From the NCBI GenBank assembly GCA_946533395.1, contig CAMNBU010000004.1:1-64000 (forward strand): a DNA stretch of 64,000 nt, read 5' to 3'. Each line of letters begins with the position of its first letter. Within the stretch, counting starts at the first letter, position 1. The notes beneath the pieces were generated by a model. That model made no database searches and was not told where the DNA came from. It saw nothing but the letters and a program-made list of their open reading frames with translations. The translations under genes were made by a program, and so were the position numbers. Shown here one piece after another: positions 9,351 through 17,991 of the stretch. The DNA comes from UBA4292 sp002395865 (GTDB taxonomy: Bacteria; Bacillota; Clostridia; Lachnospirales; Lachnospiraceae).

Positions 9351-10673
9351 TCAGTGATCTCTGCTGATATCGTATTTGTCCAGCTGCGTATAGCCGTCCG
9401 GTATACCGCTCTTGTCACCCGCGTAGTAATAGTCACCGTCCTGCGCCATGACTTCGTTGTAGATCGAAGTCTTCACCACCGAGCCGTCCTCGGACACGTA
9501 TGCGTCGACATCATTGATATAGTCATCCCACATCTCCATGACCTTCTCGCTTGTCGATCTCGCATCAGCGTTCGTGTCGCTCGAGTAATCGCTCATAAGG
9601 CTCTCGTTTACAGCGTCGAGCTGTGCCTGCGAACGTATCGCCTGTATCTTGGCGATCTGCTCGAGTATCGCGCTCGCGTAAGCCGCGTTCAAGTAGAAGA
9701 ACTCCGGTGAAAATGAGCTGTTCTCTATGATGGTACCCGCGATGTCGTAGTATTTGTCGAAGGTCGCCTTGTCTTTGGCGCCGTAGACGATGAAGTACGG
9801 TATGATCCAGCCAGTGGTCGTATTGGTAGTGATGCCCGAAAGCCTTCCCGAAAAACCGTAGGTGATGGTGGACGCCTCTAAATACTCCCCACCGTTATAC
9901 GTATACTGTCTCTTCGAGTAGTCCGCGTATTTGCCGACGATGGAGTAGCTCTTTCCGTAGGACTCCACACCCATCTGCCTCATGCCGTCGGCATTGATAT
10001 CCGCCAGACGCTGCGCGGCCGCATCCGCAGCCCTCAACGCCTGCTCGCCGTCATCCACCTCCTTCTTCATCGTCCTTGTGTCAAAGCCGTTCGAATCCAG
10101 AAGCGCCTCAAGCGCATCGTCCGCGTTCATGTACGGATAAAAAGTGGTGTAATAGGACAGGTCGGCACCCGCATTCTGCGATGGCATCCCGAAGGAATCG
10201 TTGTATATCCACAGATAGCTCTGAGGAGACACTATCGATATCTGGACAGTGCCATCCGGGTCGGCTATCTGGACCAGCTCCCTTCCGGGGTAGGTGTTGT
10301 CGATCATCTGCCAGTTGGACATGATGGTCATCTCCCACCCGTCGGGTATGATAGTCATAAATGCGGGAATATCCACAACGGTATCCCTCACCGTCTTCTT
10401 TACGTATATCTGACCCTTCGCGGGGTCAACAGCCGGGGCCCCGCCTTTACTGTCTGCAGTCTCGGTCTCCTTATCCGTCTCTTTCTTCGTCACATCCCCC
10501 TCTGTTTCTCCATCCTGCGTCGAATCGGGTGCCTCAGTCGAAGCCTTCTTCTTTTTCTTCGGAGTATCGTCCTCGTAGCTGTAGTTATCGTCGTCGCCCG
10601 AGCAGCCCGCCAGACAGGTCGAGGCCGCAAGCGCTACCGACAGGGCCATTACAGCCAGTTTCTTTTTGTACAT
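9351..10673 (-). CDS. secreted lipoprotein, function unknown
   Basis: A 440-residue protein with a lipoprotein signal peptide (lipobox CLAGC, Cys near residue 23), then an acidic patch, a run of five Lys and a Thr/Glu/Asp/Ser-rich linker to about residue 75. The remainder looks soluble and extracellular. A stretch near residues 105-175 (IPAFMTIIPDGWEM, then FYPYMNAD further on) does not point to a family I can name. First gene of the three-gene surface unit. The 36-bp gap after the phenylacetate-CoA ligase gene shows no terminator, so read-through from the iorA-iorB-ligase genes is possible. Confidence 0.7.
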   Translation of the reverse strand: MYKKKLAVMALSVALAASTCLAGCSGDDDNYSYEDDTPKKKKKASTEAPDSTQDGETEGDVTKKETDKETETADSKGGAPAVDPAKGQIYVKKTVRDTVVDIPAFMTIIPDGWEMTIMSNWQMIDNTYPGRELVQIADPDGTVQISIVSPQSYLWIYNDSFGMPSQNAGADLSYYTTFYPYMNADDALEALLDSNGFDTRTMKKEVDDGEQALRAADAAAQRLADINADGMRQMGVESYGKSYSIVGKYADYSKRQYTYNGGEYLEASTITYGFSGRLSGITTNTTTGWIIPYFIVYGAKDKATFDKYYDIAGTIIENSSFSPEFFYLNAAYASAILEQIAKIQAIRSQAQLDAVNESLMSDYSSDTNADARSTSEKVMEMWDDYINDVDAYVSEDGSVVKTSIYNEVMAQDGDYYYAGDKSGIPDGYTQLDKYDISRDH

Positions 10674-10709
10674 CTGATCTACCCCCTTTGTTACCCCTCA
10701 ATACATATC

Positions 10710-11951
10710 TCAGTGTTCTCTGTGATCGAATACCCTCTGTGTCTTCTTCTCTGACCTCGGAAGCGTCTGGAGCGGTACGATATTTACCTTGGGCGTCACC
10801 GAGAGCACCGACTTGAACAGACTCTTTATATTCGCGGCGGTAGCGGCGAAATCCACCCTTCCGTCGGCCTCTGCCGTGACCATGATTATGTCGCGGTTAA
10901 TGGCATCGTCGTGCGCGATATCCACCCTGTACTCGCTCGAAACGCCGTCCACGCGTCCGAGTATCTCCTCCACCTGGCTCGGGAAGATATTCACGCCGTG
11001 CACCTTGAACATGTCGTCGCTTCTGCCCTGAATGATATCGAGTCTCGGATATTTGCAGCCGCAGGGGCACTCGCCCGGTATGATGCGGGACATATCGTGC
11101 GTCCTGAAGCGAAGCAGGGGCGCGCCCTCCTTCACGAGAGTGGTGATGACGATCTCACCCATCTCGCCGTCGGGCACATTTTCACCCGTTGCGGGGTCGA
11201 TGATCTCGATGTAGAGGTAGTCGTCCCAGTAGTGCATACCGTGCTGCTTGTCGCAGTTGATACCGATGCCGGGGCCATAGATCTCGGTGAGTCCGTAGAT
11301 ATCGTAGAGCTCGATACCGAGCTCTCTGGATATGTACTCCCTCTTCTTGTCGCTCCATCTCTCGGAACCGATGACGCCCTTTTTAAGCTTTATATTCTTC
11401 CTGATGCCGCGCTTGTTGATCTCCTCAGCCAGAAGGAGCGCGTAGCTCGATGTAGCGCAGATAACGGTCGCGCCCAGATCCTGCATCATCTGCAGCTGCT
11501 TCTCGGTATTGCCGGGGCCCATGGGTATGGCCATGGCACCTAAAAGCTCGCAGCCCGCCTGAAATCCAATTCCCGCGGTCCACAGACCATAGCCGGGTGT
11601 GATCTGTATCCTGTCCTTTTCGGTTATGCCTGCCATCTCGTAGCATCTCGCAAACATCTTCGCCCAGTCCTCCACATCCTTTCTGGTGTAGGGGATGATG
11701 ACCGGCTTTCCTGTCGTACCGGAGGATGAGTGGATCCTCACGACCTCCTCATCGGGCACCGCCTGAATGCCCAGAGGGTACGCGTTTCTCAGATCTCCCT
11801 TGCTCGAAAAGGGTATCTTCCTGAAATCCTCCTCGCTCTCGCAGCCGGTAATACCCATCTCTGCGTACATTTTTCCGTAATAGCTTTCGGTCTTTACGAG
11901 TCTCTTTATCTGCGCGTCGACAAGCTGTAACTGTTTTTCATTGATCTGCAT
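10710..11951 (-). CDS. paaK: phenylacetate-CoA ligase family enzyme (AMP-forming)
   Basis: A 413-residue ANL-superfamily enzyme. The SSSGTTGKPV phosphate-binding loop lies near residues 95-105, a YGLTEIYGPG motif near 220, and the C-terminal subdomain with GRSDDMFKVHGVNIFP near 310. The length matches PaaK, which joins an aryl acetate to CoA with ATP cleavage to AMP. It follows iorA and iorB, whose product is an arylacetyl-CoA, so it probably handles phenylacetate or indoleacetate made or used by that system. In anaerobes such ligases may help run amino-acid fermentation; the direction of the reaction is inferred. A good ribosome site (AAGGAGAAT) precedes the ATG. Confidence 0.88.
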   Translation of the reverse strand: MQINEKQLQLVDAQIKRLVKTESYYGKMYAEMGITGCESEEDFRKIPFSSKGDLRNAYPLGIQAVPDEEVVRIHSSSGTTGKPVIIPYTRKDVEDWAKMFARCYEMAGITEKDRIQITPGYGLWTAGIGFQAGCELLGAMAIPMGPGNTEKQLQMMQDLGATVICATSSYALLLAEEINKRGIRKNIKLKKGVIGSERWSDKKREYISRELGIELYDIYGLTEIYGPGIGINCDKQHGMHYWDDYLYIEIIDPATGENVPDGEMGEIVITTLVKEGAPLLRFRTHDMSRIIPGECPCGCKYPRLDIIQGRSDDMFKVHGVNIFPSQVEEILGRVDGVSSEYRVDIAHDDAINRDIIMVTAEADGRVDFAATAANIKSLFKSVLSVTPKVNIVPLQTLPRSEKKTQRVFDHREH

Positions 11952-11991
11952 TTGTTTATTATTCTCCTTATTTTCGTTGTGATCCAGTCAT

Positions 11992-12579
11992 TTATTCACT
12001 ATACAGGGTCTCACCCAGTTCAAACGCCTCCGTGTTCACCTTCAAAAACTTCTCCGGAACACTGCGCTTCATGACGGAAAGCAGCACCTCCCTGTCGATG
12101 GGAAGCGCCCCAGAAGCGGACAGGGCTCCGAGCATCGTGATGTTCAAAAACTTCATGGAGCCGAAGCGCTCCTCGACCGCAGCGGTACGGGCTATGTGCA
12201 CATTTCTCAGACCGCTCAGGTACTTTACAGCCTCCCCGCCGACATATCCGGAGGGCATCAGAGCCTCAGTGACAGGCATGACGCTCTTCTCGCTCACGAG
12301 CATCATTCCTCCATCCTTCAGATATGGCAGATCTCTTATGCCCTCACCGGGCTCGAAGGCCAGGATGATATCCGCGCCGCCCTTAGCGATGAGTGGCGAA
12401 TACGCCTCATCTCCTATGCGCACGTGGCTGGTCACAGGGCCCCCGCGCTGCGCCATGCCGATGGTCTCGGCGGAGTGAACCGTATAGCCGCATTCCATGG
12501 CCGCGGCAGCGATTATTTTTGAGGCGAGGACAGTTCCCTGTCCTCCCACGCCGCAGATCAGTATATTGTATTCCGTCAT
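11992..12579 (-). CDS. iorB: indolepyruvate ferredoxin oxidoreductase, beta subunit
   Basis: A 195-residue protein beginning MTEYNILICGVGGQGTVLASK, the typical N-terminus of the gamma-type domain found in IorB and other 2-oxoacid:ferredoxin oxidoreductases. With IorA it decarboxylates aryl pyruvates to arylacetyl-CoA and reduces ferredoxin. The start at 12579 overlaps the iorA stop (ATGA) and follows GAGGAGGTG; a longer frame upstream lies inside iorA and is rejected. A 40-bp gap leads to the ligase gene. Confidence 0.92.
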   Translation of the reverse strand: MTEYNILICGVGGQGTVLASKIIAAAAMECGYTVHSAETIGMAQRGGPVTSHVRIGDEAYSPLIAKGGADIILAFEPGEGIRDLPYLKDGGMMLVSEKSVMPVTEALMPSGYVGGEAVKYLSGLRNVHIARTAAVEERFGSMKFLNITMLGALSASGALPIDREVLLSVMKRSVPEKFLKVNTEAFELGETLYSE

Positions 12580-14414
12580 CTGCGCACCTCCTCTATGGAC
12601 TTCACGGGACAGATCTGCGCGCAGAGCCCGCAGCCCGTGCACAGTCCCTCATCTATCACCACATTTCCTTCATGGACACTTATGGCAGGGCATCCGATCT
12701 CGCGGATGCATTTTTTACATCCTATGCACTTATCGTTTATCTTCATCTTTCCCGAAGGCTTCGTTATGGCGATGCAGGGCGACTTGAATATGATCGCCTT
12801 CACTCCCGGAAGATCCGCGCACTCCTTTACTGCTGCCACCGAGGCGTTCAGGTCGAGAGGATCGACAGTCATGACCTTCGTAAGCCCTATCGCCTCCAGA
12901 ACACGCGGTATCGATACCGCGTCCACGGGGCCGCTCATGAGATTGAAGCCGGTGCCCGGGTGGGGCTGATGTCCCGTCATGGCCGTGGTGGAATTATCCA
13001 GTATGATAACGGTCATGTCAGCGCCGTTGTATACGGCATTTACCACGCCCGTGATTCCGGATGCGAAGAAGGTGGAATCACCCGCAAACGCAAAACACTT
13101 CGCCTCCGGATCCATGTGGTTAAAGCCCTGAGCCATGGTGATGCCCGCGCCCATGCAGAGGCATGTGTCTACCATATCGAGAGGCATCGCGTTGCCCAGA
13201 GTGTAGCATCCGATATCTCCGCAGAAATAGCTCTTTTTGCCCTTCATTGCCCTCTTCACCGCGTAAAATGATGCCCTGTGAGGACATCCCGCGCAAAGCA
13301 CCGGCGGTCTCACAGGCGGTCTGGGGGCATCCGCAGTGTTATCAGCGCGGCCGCTTTCAGAAAAGCCCGCAAAAGCACCGATGATCCTTGCGGCGCTCTC
13401 GGCACTGTTCTCTCCCGCGTGCGGCACCGTGCAGTCGTACTTGCCCCTGACTCTTATTTTAAGGCCGTGCTTACCGATAAGTGCGAGCAGACTGTCCTCT
13501 ATAAATGGTGAGAGCTCCTCGTAGCATAGCACCTCCTCCACTCCCTCGAGCGACTCAAGCACGAATCTTTCGGGGAACGGAAACGGCGTTCCTATCTTTA
13601 TAAGTCTCACCCCGGGGTGATCCTTCAGATACTCTCTCGCATATGCCACGCTCACACCGGAGGCTATCACAGCCTTCTTTGTATCCGTGCAGTCGCCGTA
13701 AGTGCAGTTAAAGCGGTACGATGAGAAGTCCTCTGCCATGTGTACATTCCTGTCCTCTATCATGGCATGGTTTGCGTACGAGAGCCTCGGAAATATTACC
13801 CATTTCGACGAGTCCTTTACGAAGCCCTCTCCCCTGATCGGCGTAGCGGGTTCCTCGCACTCCACAGCCGCGTACGCGTGGCAGACTCTCGTGGTCGGCC
13901 GCAGTATCACAGGCGTCTTATACTTTTCGGAGTAATCGAACGCGTCCTGCACCATCTCGTAGAGTTCCTCGGGCGAGGAGGGATCAAACACCGGTATCCT
14001 CGCGAAGGAGGCAAACCTTCTCGTATCCTGCTCCGTCTGAGACGATATGGGGCCGGGGTCGTCAGCGCTGACCACGACCATTCCGCCCTTCGCTCCGACA
14101 TAAGCCATGCACATGAGGGGGTCGGAAGCAACGTTAAGGCCCATCTGCTTCATGGTGACGAGCGCGCGTGCGCCGCTGTAGCTGGCCGCAGCGGCGACCT
14201 CCATGGCCGCCTTCTCATTGACGGACCATTCCACATATGTGCCCTTTGTCCTGTTCTTCGAGATAGTCTCGATGATCTCGGACGAGGGCGTTCCGGGATA
14301 ACCTGCAGCCAGAGCTACGCCTGCCTTTAAGGCGCCGTGCGCTAAGGCCGCATTTCCCATAAGGTATTTTTTCGACATATATTCTAAAACATTCTCCTGT
14401 TCTTCGGAGCTCAT
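12576..14414 (-). CDS. iorA: indolepyruvate ferredoxin oxidoreductase, alpha subunit
   Basis: About 612 residues. The N-terminal pyrimidine-binding domain begins with MGNAALAHGALKAGV and contains GYPGTPSSEI. The thiamine-diphosphate domain holds GDSTFFASGITGVVNAVYN near residues 440-460. The C-terminus is a two-cluster ferredoxin domain with CIGCKKC and CTGCGLCAQICP. It oxidises aryl pyruvates from Phe, Tyr or Trp transamination. The start is uncertain: the ATG at 14414 has GGGAG only 3 nt away, while the ATG at 14378 (MSKKYLMGN) fits homologues better but has its AGGAG 15 nt away. First gene of the iorA-iorB-ligase unit, divergent from purC. Confidence 0.92.
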   Translation of the reverse strand: MSSEEQENVLEYMSKKYLMGNAALAHGALKAGVALAAGYPGTPSSEIIETISKNRTKGTYVEWSVNEKAAMEVAAAASYSGARALVTMKQMGLNVASDPLMCMAYVGAKGGMVVVSADDPGPISSQTEQDTRRFASFARIPVFDPSSPEELYEMVQDAFDYSEKYKTPVILRPTTRVCHAYAAVECEEPATPIRGEGFVKDSSKWVIFPRLSYANHAMIEDRNVHMAEDFSSYRFNCTYGDCTDTKKAVIASGVSVAYAREYLKDHPGVRLIKIGTPFPFPERFVLESLEGVEEVLCYEELSPFIEDSLLALIGKHGLKIRVRGKYDCTVPHAGENSAESAARIIGAFAGFSESGRADNTADAPRPPVRPPVLCAGCPHRASFYAVKRAMKGKKSYFCGDIGCYTLGNAMPLDMVDTCLCMGAGITMAQGFNHMDPEAKCFAFAGDSTFFASGITGVVNAVYNGADMTVIILDNSTTAMTGHQPHPGTGFNLMSGPVDAVSIPRVLEAIGLTKVMTVDPLDLNASVAAVKECADLPGVKAIIFKSPCIAITKPSGKMKINDKCIGCKKCIREIGCPAISVHEGNVVIDEGLCTGCGLCAQICPVKSIEEVRR

Positions 14415-14488
14415 GCTCTCCCATGTTCCATTATAAGGATTTACGAAAAAAATACAATAAAAATGTGCATTTTTATGAATGACATACC

Positions 14489-14518
14489 TTGAAAATCGGT
14501 TTGCACCTGTGTTATACT
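14489..14518 (+). promoter_or_regulatory. purC promoter
   Basis: TTGAAA (14489-14494) and TATACT (14513-14518) are 18 bp apart, about 60 bp before purC. No PurR box or guanine riboswitch was recognised in the 160-bp gap. Confidence 0.6.
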
Positions 14519-14577
14519 CGTGTTTCAAAAACCGACTCACATGAGTCCCACAATCAAACGGAGGCTAAGTACAGATT

Positions 14578-15450
14578 ATGAAACCCGTTAAAGAAGGAAA
14601 AGTACGCGAGATCTACGATAACGGCGACAGCCTGATCATGGTCGCTACCGACCGCATCAGCTGCTTTGATGTTATTCTTAAGAATACGGTCACCAAGAAG
14701 GGTATCGTGCTCACACAGATGAGCCGCTTCTGGTTCGACATGACGAGCGATATCCTGCCTAACCACATGATAAGCACCGATGTAAACGACATGCCCGAGT
14801 TCTTCAGGAAGAAGGAGTTCGAGGGCCGCTCAATGATGTGCAAGAAACTCACCATGCTCCCCATAGAGTGCATCGTGAGAGGCTACATCACAGGCAGCGG
14901 CTGGGCAAGCTATCAGAAGAACGGCACGGTATGCGGCATCACCCTCCCCGAGGGACTTAAAGAGTCGGACAAGCTCCCCGAGCCGATCTACACGCCCTCC
15001 ACGAAGGCCGAGATCGGCGATCACGACGAGAACATCTCCTTCGAGAGAAGCATCGAGGTGCTTGAGAAGGAATTCCCCGGCAAGGGTCTCGAATATGCCG
15101 AGAAGCTCCGCGACTACACCATCGCTCTGTACAAGAAGTGCGCGGACTACGCGCTGACACGCGGTATCATAATCGCGGACACCAAGTTCGAGTTCGGTCT
15201 CGATGAGAATGGCAATGTGGTCCTCGGCGACGAGATGCTCACACCCGACAGCTCACGCTTCTGGCCCGCGGATGTTTACGAGCCCGGCCACGGCCAGCCC
15301 TCCTTCGACAAACAGTTCGCGCGCGACTGGCTGAAGGATCCCAAGAACGAGGGGCACGGCTGGAAGCTGCCCGAGGATGTTGTAGAGAAGACCATAGGCA
15401 TCTATCTGACAGGCTACGAGAAGCTCACCGGCAAGCCTCTGGCATATTGA
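14578..15450 (+). CDS. purC: phosphoribosylaminoimidazole-succinocarboxamide synthase
   Basis: A 290-residue SAICAR synthetase. It starts KPVKEGKVREIYD and has the ATDRISCFD motif, VRGYITGSGW near residue 100 and DTKFEFG near residue 200, all typical of the family. It joins CAIR and aspartate using ATP in purine synthesis. The best ribosome site (GGAGG, 14560-14564) lies 13 nt before the ATG, which is long, but no other in-frame start exists nearer. It is transcribed alone between its own promoter and a strong terminator. No other pur gene is in the window. Confidence 0.97.
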   Translation: MKPVKEGKVREIYDNGDSLIMVATDRISCFDVILKNTVTKKGIVLTQMSRFWFDMTSDILPNHMISTDVNDMPEFFRKKEFEGRSMMCKKLTMLPIECIVRGYITGSGWASYQKNGTVCGITLPEGLKESDKLPEPIYTPSTKAEIGDHDENISFERSIEVLEKEFPGKGLEYAEKLRDYTIALYKKCADYALTRGIIIADTKFEFGLDENGNVVLGDEMLTPDSSRFWPADVYEPGHGQPSFDKQFARDWLKDPKNEGHGWKLPEDVVEKTIGIYLTGYEKLTGKPLAY

Positions 15451-15465
15451 TAAGATTTTATAATG

Positions 15466-15497
15466 AGAGCCCTTGCAATGCGCAGGGGCTCTTTTTT
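15466..15497 (+). terminator. rho-independent terminator of purC
   Basis: An 11-bp stem (15466-15476 with 15482-15492, one G-T wobble) is followed by a run of six T. Confidence 0.9.
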
Positions 15498-16112
15498 GAT
15501 ATACTGCTCTTTGCTATCGATTACCCGTATATTGAAATGCGCGACAAGGGTTTTCTGGGAGCATCCGAGTACAGCTCTCCTGAGCACATACGGCAGAATC
15601 GCATCATGGCATCACTCATTCCCACGGATGCCGCTCCTCTCGTACCGGGGCTCAGGGAGGTAGGTTCGATAAAGGTCCTTTCCATAGCGGCCTGCACGAA
15701 ATATCCGGAGCTTAGCATGGATATCATCAACTATCTATACACCCCCGAGGGCATGCTTACGTTCCTGTACGGCCCTAAGGGCACCTACTGGGACCGCGGC
15801 GAGGACAGCGAAGTCCTCGATTCGAAACTGGAGCCAAAGGAGCGATACAATTACAGCTACTGGGTATCCAGACTGTCTGAGCCGATCACCGAAGCCGCGA
15901 AGGACTGGGCAGAGTACACCGGCTGCCGCTCCTCCTATGAGTATTACGGTAAATGAAACATTACTGTAGTGCCGAACATTGACTATATCGCAAGCACTAA
16001 GAGCGCGGAGCTCGAAAAGGCCTTTAAAAACGTAAGCGATTGCCTCAAGTGGTCGCAGGACGAGGCTGCCACCCTGTATGCTGCCGAGCAGGCTGTGACT
16101 GCTCTCAAGTAA
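15498..16112 (+). pseudogene. remnant of an extracellular solute-binding lipoprotein gene
   Basis: Directly after the purC terminator an open frame with no start of its own encodes the C-terminal part of an ABC-type sugar- or peptide-binding protein: PGLREVGSIKVLSIAACTKYPE, then MDIINYLYTPEGMLTFLYGPKGTYW, a typical end-of-family pattern. The frame stops at 15956. After a shift, a second frame (15969-16112) continues with VPNIDYIASTKSAELEKAF to DEAATLYAAEQAVTALK, which looks like the original C-terminal helices. The signal peptide and N-terminal lobe are missing and no permease genes are nearby, so this is a decayed gene. A GTG at 15969 could start the 47-codon tail but has no ribosome site. 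Confidence 0.7.
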
Positions 16113-16162
16113 TGTCATCATATGTCATCCTCGAGTCGAAGGATCTTATCCCACAATATAAC

Positions 16163-16187
16163 GGGGTGCCGCAAAAAGCGGCACCCC
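16163..16187. terminator. strong hairpin, possible terminator
   Basis: A perfect 10-bp stem (16163-16172 with 16178-16187) closes an AAAAA loop between the solute-binding remnant and the 3' end of the WG-repeat lipoprotein gene. Neither side has a clear T-run, so termination is only probable. Confidence 0.5.
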
Positions 16188-16236
16188 TGCTTGATTCTAA
16201 TGTTTGTATTGAATTATCTTCACCATGAAAGGATCG

Positions 16237-17871
16237 TCATTCGAATGACACCTCATAGACTGTCATTACATAATCCTTCAGAATATACACATATCCGTAT
16301 GCAGACATCGCGCTGTCGAAGCCCTCTGCCAGCTTTTCTCCCGTCACCAGATCGTACAGGGTGCTGTCATCCAGACTATACAGTATATATCCTCCGAAAT
16401 AGGTGAATGTTCCGGGAATCTCAAGCGTCAGATCCTGATCGTTGACCACGAAATAGCTCGTTCTGCCGGTATCATAGTCATAATATCCCAGATAGTTCTG
16501 GTAAGGGAGAACATGATTGAGGAATGCACTGTCCACCCTGAAATCGGCATCGGACTTGACCACATTGCCGTTGCGGTCGATGATATCCATATCGGTCGTA
16601 AAGCTTTCAGTCTTCCTGCCCACATAGTAGCCCGGAATTCCGCTGAAGGATATGTTCTTGTAGGTGGCAGGAACCATTTCCTTACCCTCTATATTCGCTA
16701 TTCCCCATGTCAGATCTTCGCTCTGGAAGGCAAAATTTCCATCATCCAGATATCGTACGTCCTTGTATTTCGGCTCAAGTATCACAAGCCCGCTGTAATG
16801 AACGATGCCCTTGAGCTCGCTCTTTTTGTCCTTTATTATGTAAAAATCAGATGTATAAGCCTGCAGTTCGTACGGTGTGGTGAACAGAAGGTTCATGTCG
16901 TGATCGTAAGCCTGCGTGATACCGGCCTCGTAGTCGCGATAAAGGAGCAGCTTATCGCCCGAAAGGCTGTAATGCGCTCCCATCTCATGGACCGTGTCAT
17001 CACTTGCGGTGACATAGATAAGCTCTTTATTGGAATCATATTCTCTGACATTGGTTATGAGGTCGTCGAATACACCATAATATGGAGCGCGGGTAGCAAG
17101 AGTCTTCTCAAGATACTTCCCCGTCTTTATATCGAAGACCTTTACTGTACCGGTATAGTACGCCAAGCCGAGGGTATTGTCATACCATTTAAGGCCGCTG
17201 TATACCGACTCCTCTTGATTCTCCGTGATCCGATCGAGGAAATATACCTCCACGAAGCGGTCTGTTCCGGGTATCTCCTTGATAGCTCCGGCCCCGTCTG
17301 AAAATGGTACTATAACATTTGCCTGAGCATCGATCAGACAAACAACAGACTTATCATCATCCACAGACTTACTGCACACAAAATAATTCGAATATTCGAA
17401 CTTGGTCACGTTTTCGACCTCTCCGCCGAGCAATGGTTCTCCCCTGTAATCATAAAAGCCGAGATGATTCTCGGAGGAGCTCCTCAAGGAAAGGATGTCG
17501 TCATTCTGCGAATAATAATCGGACAGGAAGCCATGATCACTGGGAACCTCAAATGAACAAACCTCCTTCAGAACAGGTGATTTGATCTCACCTGTGGCAA
17601 CATCTGCTTTTATCTCTTCAAGACTCATTGGATTCTGCGCCGTGTGGACATTGGCTGCTTCGGTGCTCTCCTCCGTCTGAGGTTCAGTATCTTCAACACC
17701 CTGATCTGTGTCAGTGGAATCCTCAGGCTCTGAATCTGACGCCGTAGTCTTCTCTTTTGTCTCAGCCGAAGTGCTCTGCGCTTCGTTCTGAGTCTTCTCG
17801 GAACAAGCTCCAAGCGATGCAATCACAAGACCTGCACAAATTAACGGAACAGCATACTTTTTTCTTCTCAT
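16237..17871 (-). CDS. WG-repeat surface lipoprotein
   Basis: A 544-residue protein with a lipoprotein signal peptide (LGAC, Cys near residue 23) and a Ser/Thr/Glu-rich linker to about residue 75. The rest is built of beta-repeats with the LIDAQANVIVPF and TWGIANIEGKEMVPATYKNI pattern known as WG (KWG) repeats, which form a propeller-like fold in surface proteins of unknown ligand. It is a monocistronic gene with its own promoter. The repeats suggest binding and not catalysis. No enzyme motif was seen. Confidence 0.75.
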   Translation of the reverse strand: MRRKKYAVPLICAGLVIASLGACSEKTQNEAQSTSAETKEKTTASDSEPEDSTDTDQGVEDTEPQTEESTEAANVHTAQNPMSLEEIKADVATGEIKSPVLKEVCSFEVPSDHGFLSDYYSQNDDILSLRSSSENHLGFYDYRGEPLLGGEVENVTKFEYSNYFVCSKSVDDDKSVVCLIDAQANVIVPFSDGAGAIKEIPGTDRFVEVYFLDRITENQEESVYSGLKWYDNTLGLAYYTGTVKVFDIKTGKYLEKTLATRAPYYGVFDDLITNVREYDSNKELIYVTASDDTVHEMGAHYSLSGDKLLLYRDYEAGITQAYDHDMNLLFTTPYELQAYTSDFYIIKDKKSELKGIVHYSGLVILEPKYKDVRYLDDGNFAFQSEDLTWGIANIEGKEMVPATYKNISFSGIPGYYVGRKTESFTTDMDIIDRNGNVVKSDADFRVDSAFLNHVLPYQNYLGYYDYDTGRTSYFVVNDQDLTLEIPGTFTYFGGYILYSLDDSTLYDLVTGEKLAEGFDSAMSAYGYVYILKDYVMTVYEVSFE

Positions 17872-17937
17872 AGTGATCCTTCTTCCAAAAAATGATTTAG
17901 AAAGGCTTTCGGCATAGCTGCCTCAGTCATCAGCCGC

Positions 17938-17966
17938 AGTATAGCACTATCATCGTTTGCATACAA
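17938..17966 (-). promoter_or_regulatory. promoter of the WG-repeat lipoprotein gene
   Basis: On the minus strand, TTGTAT (17966-17961) and TATACT (17943-17938) are 17 bp apart, about 67 bp before the ATG. The leader has no obvious structured element. Confidence 0.65.
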
Positions 17967-17991
17967 GGGGATTAATTAACATTTACCCAAA

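Noticed and set aside
12393..13271. Open frame of 292 codons on the plus strand opposite iorA and iorB
   Set aside because: Shadow of two recognisable genes; low-complexity His/Arg sequence and no ribosome site.
14415..14577. Gap before purC, considered for a purine riboswitch
   Set aside because: No three-stem core or conserved junction seen; only a plain promoter.
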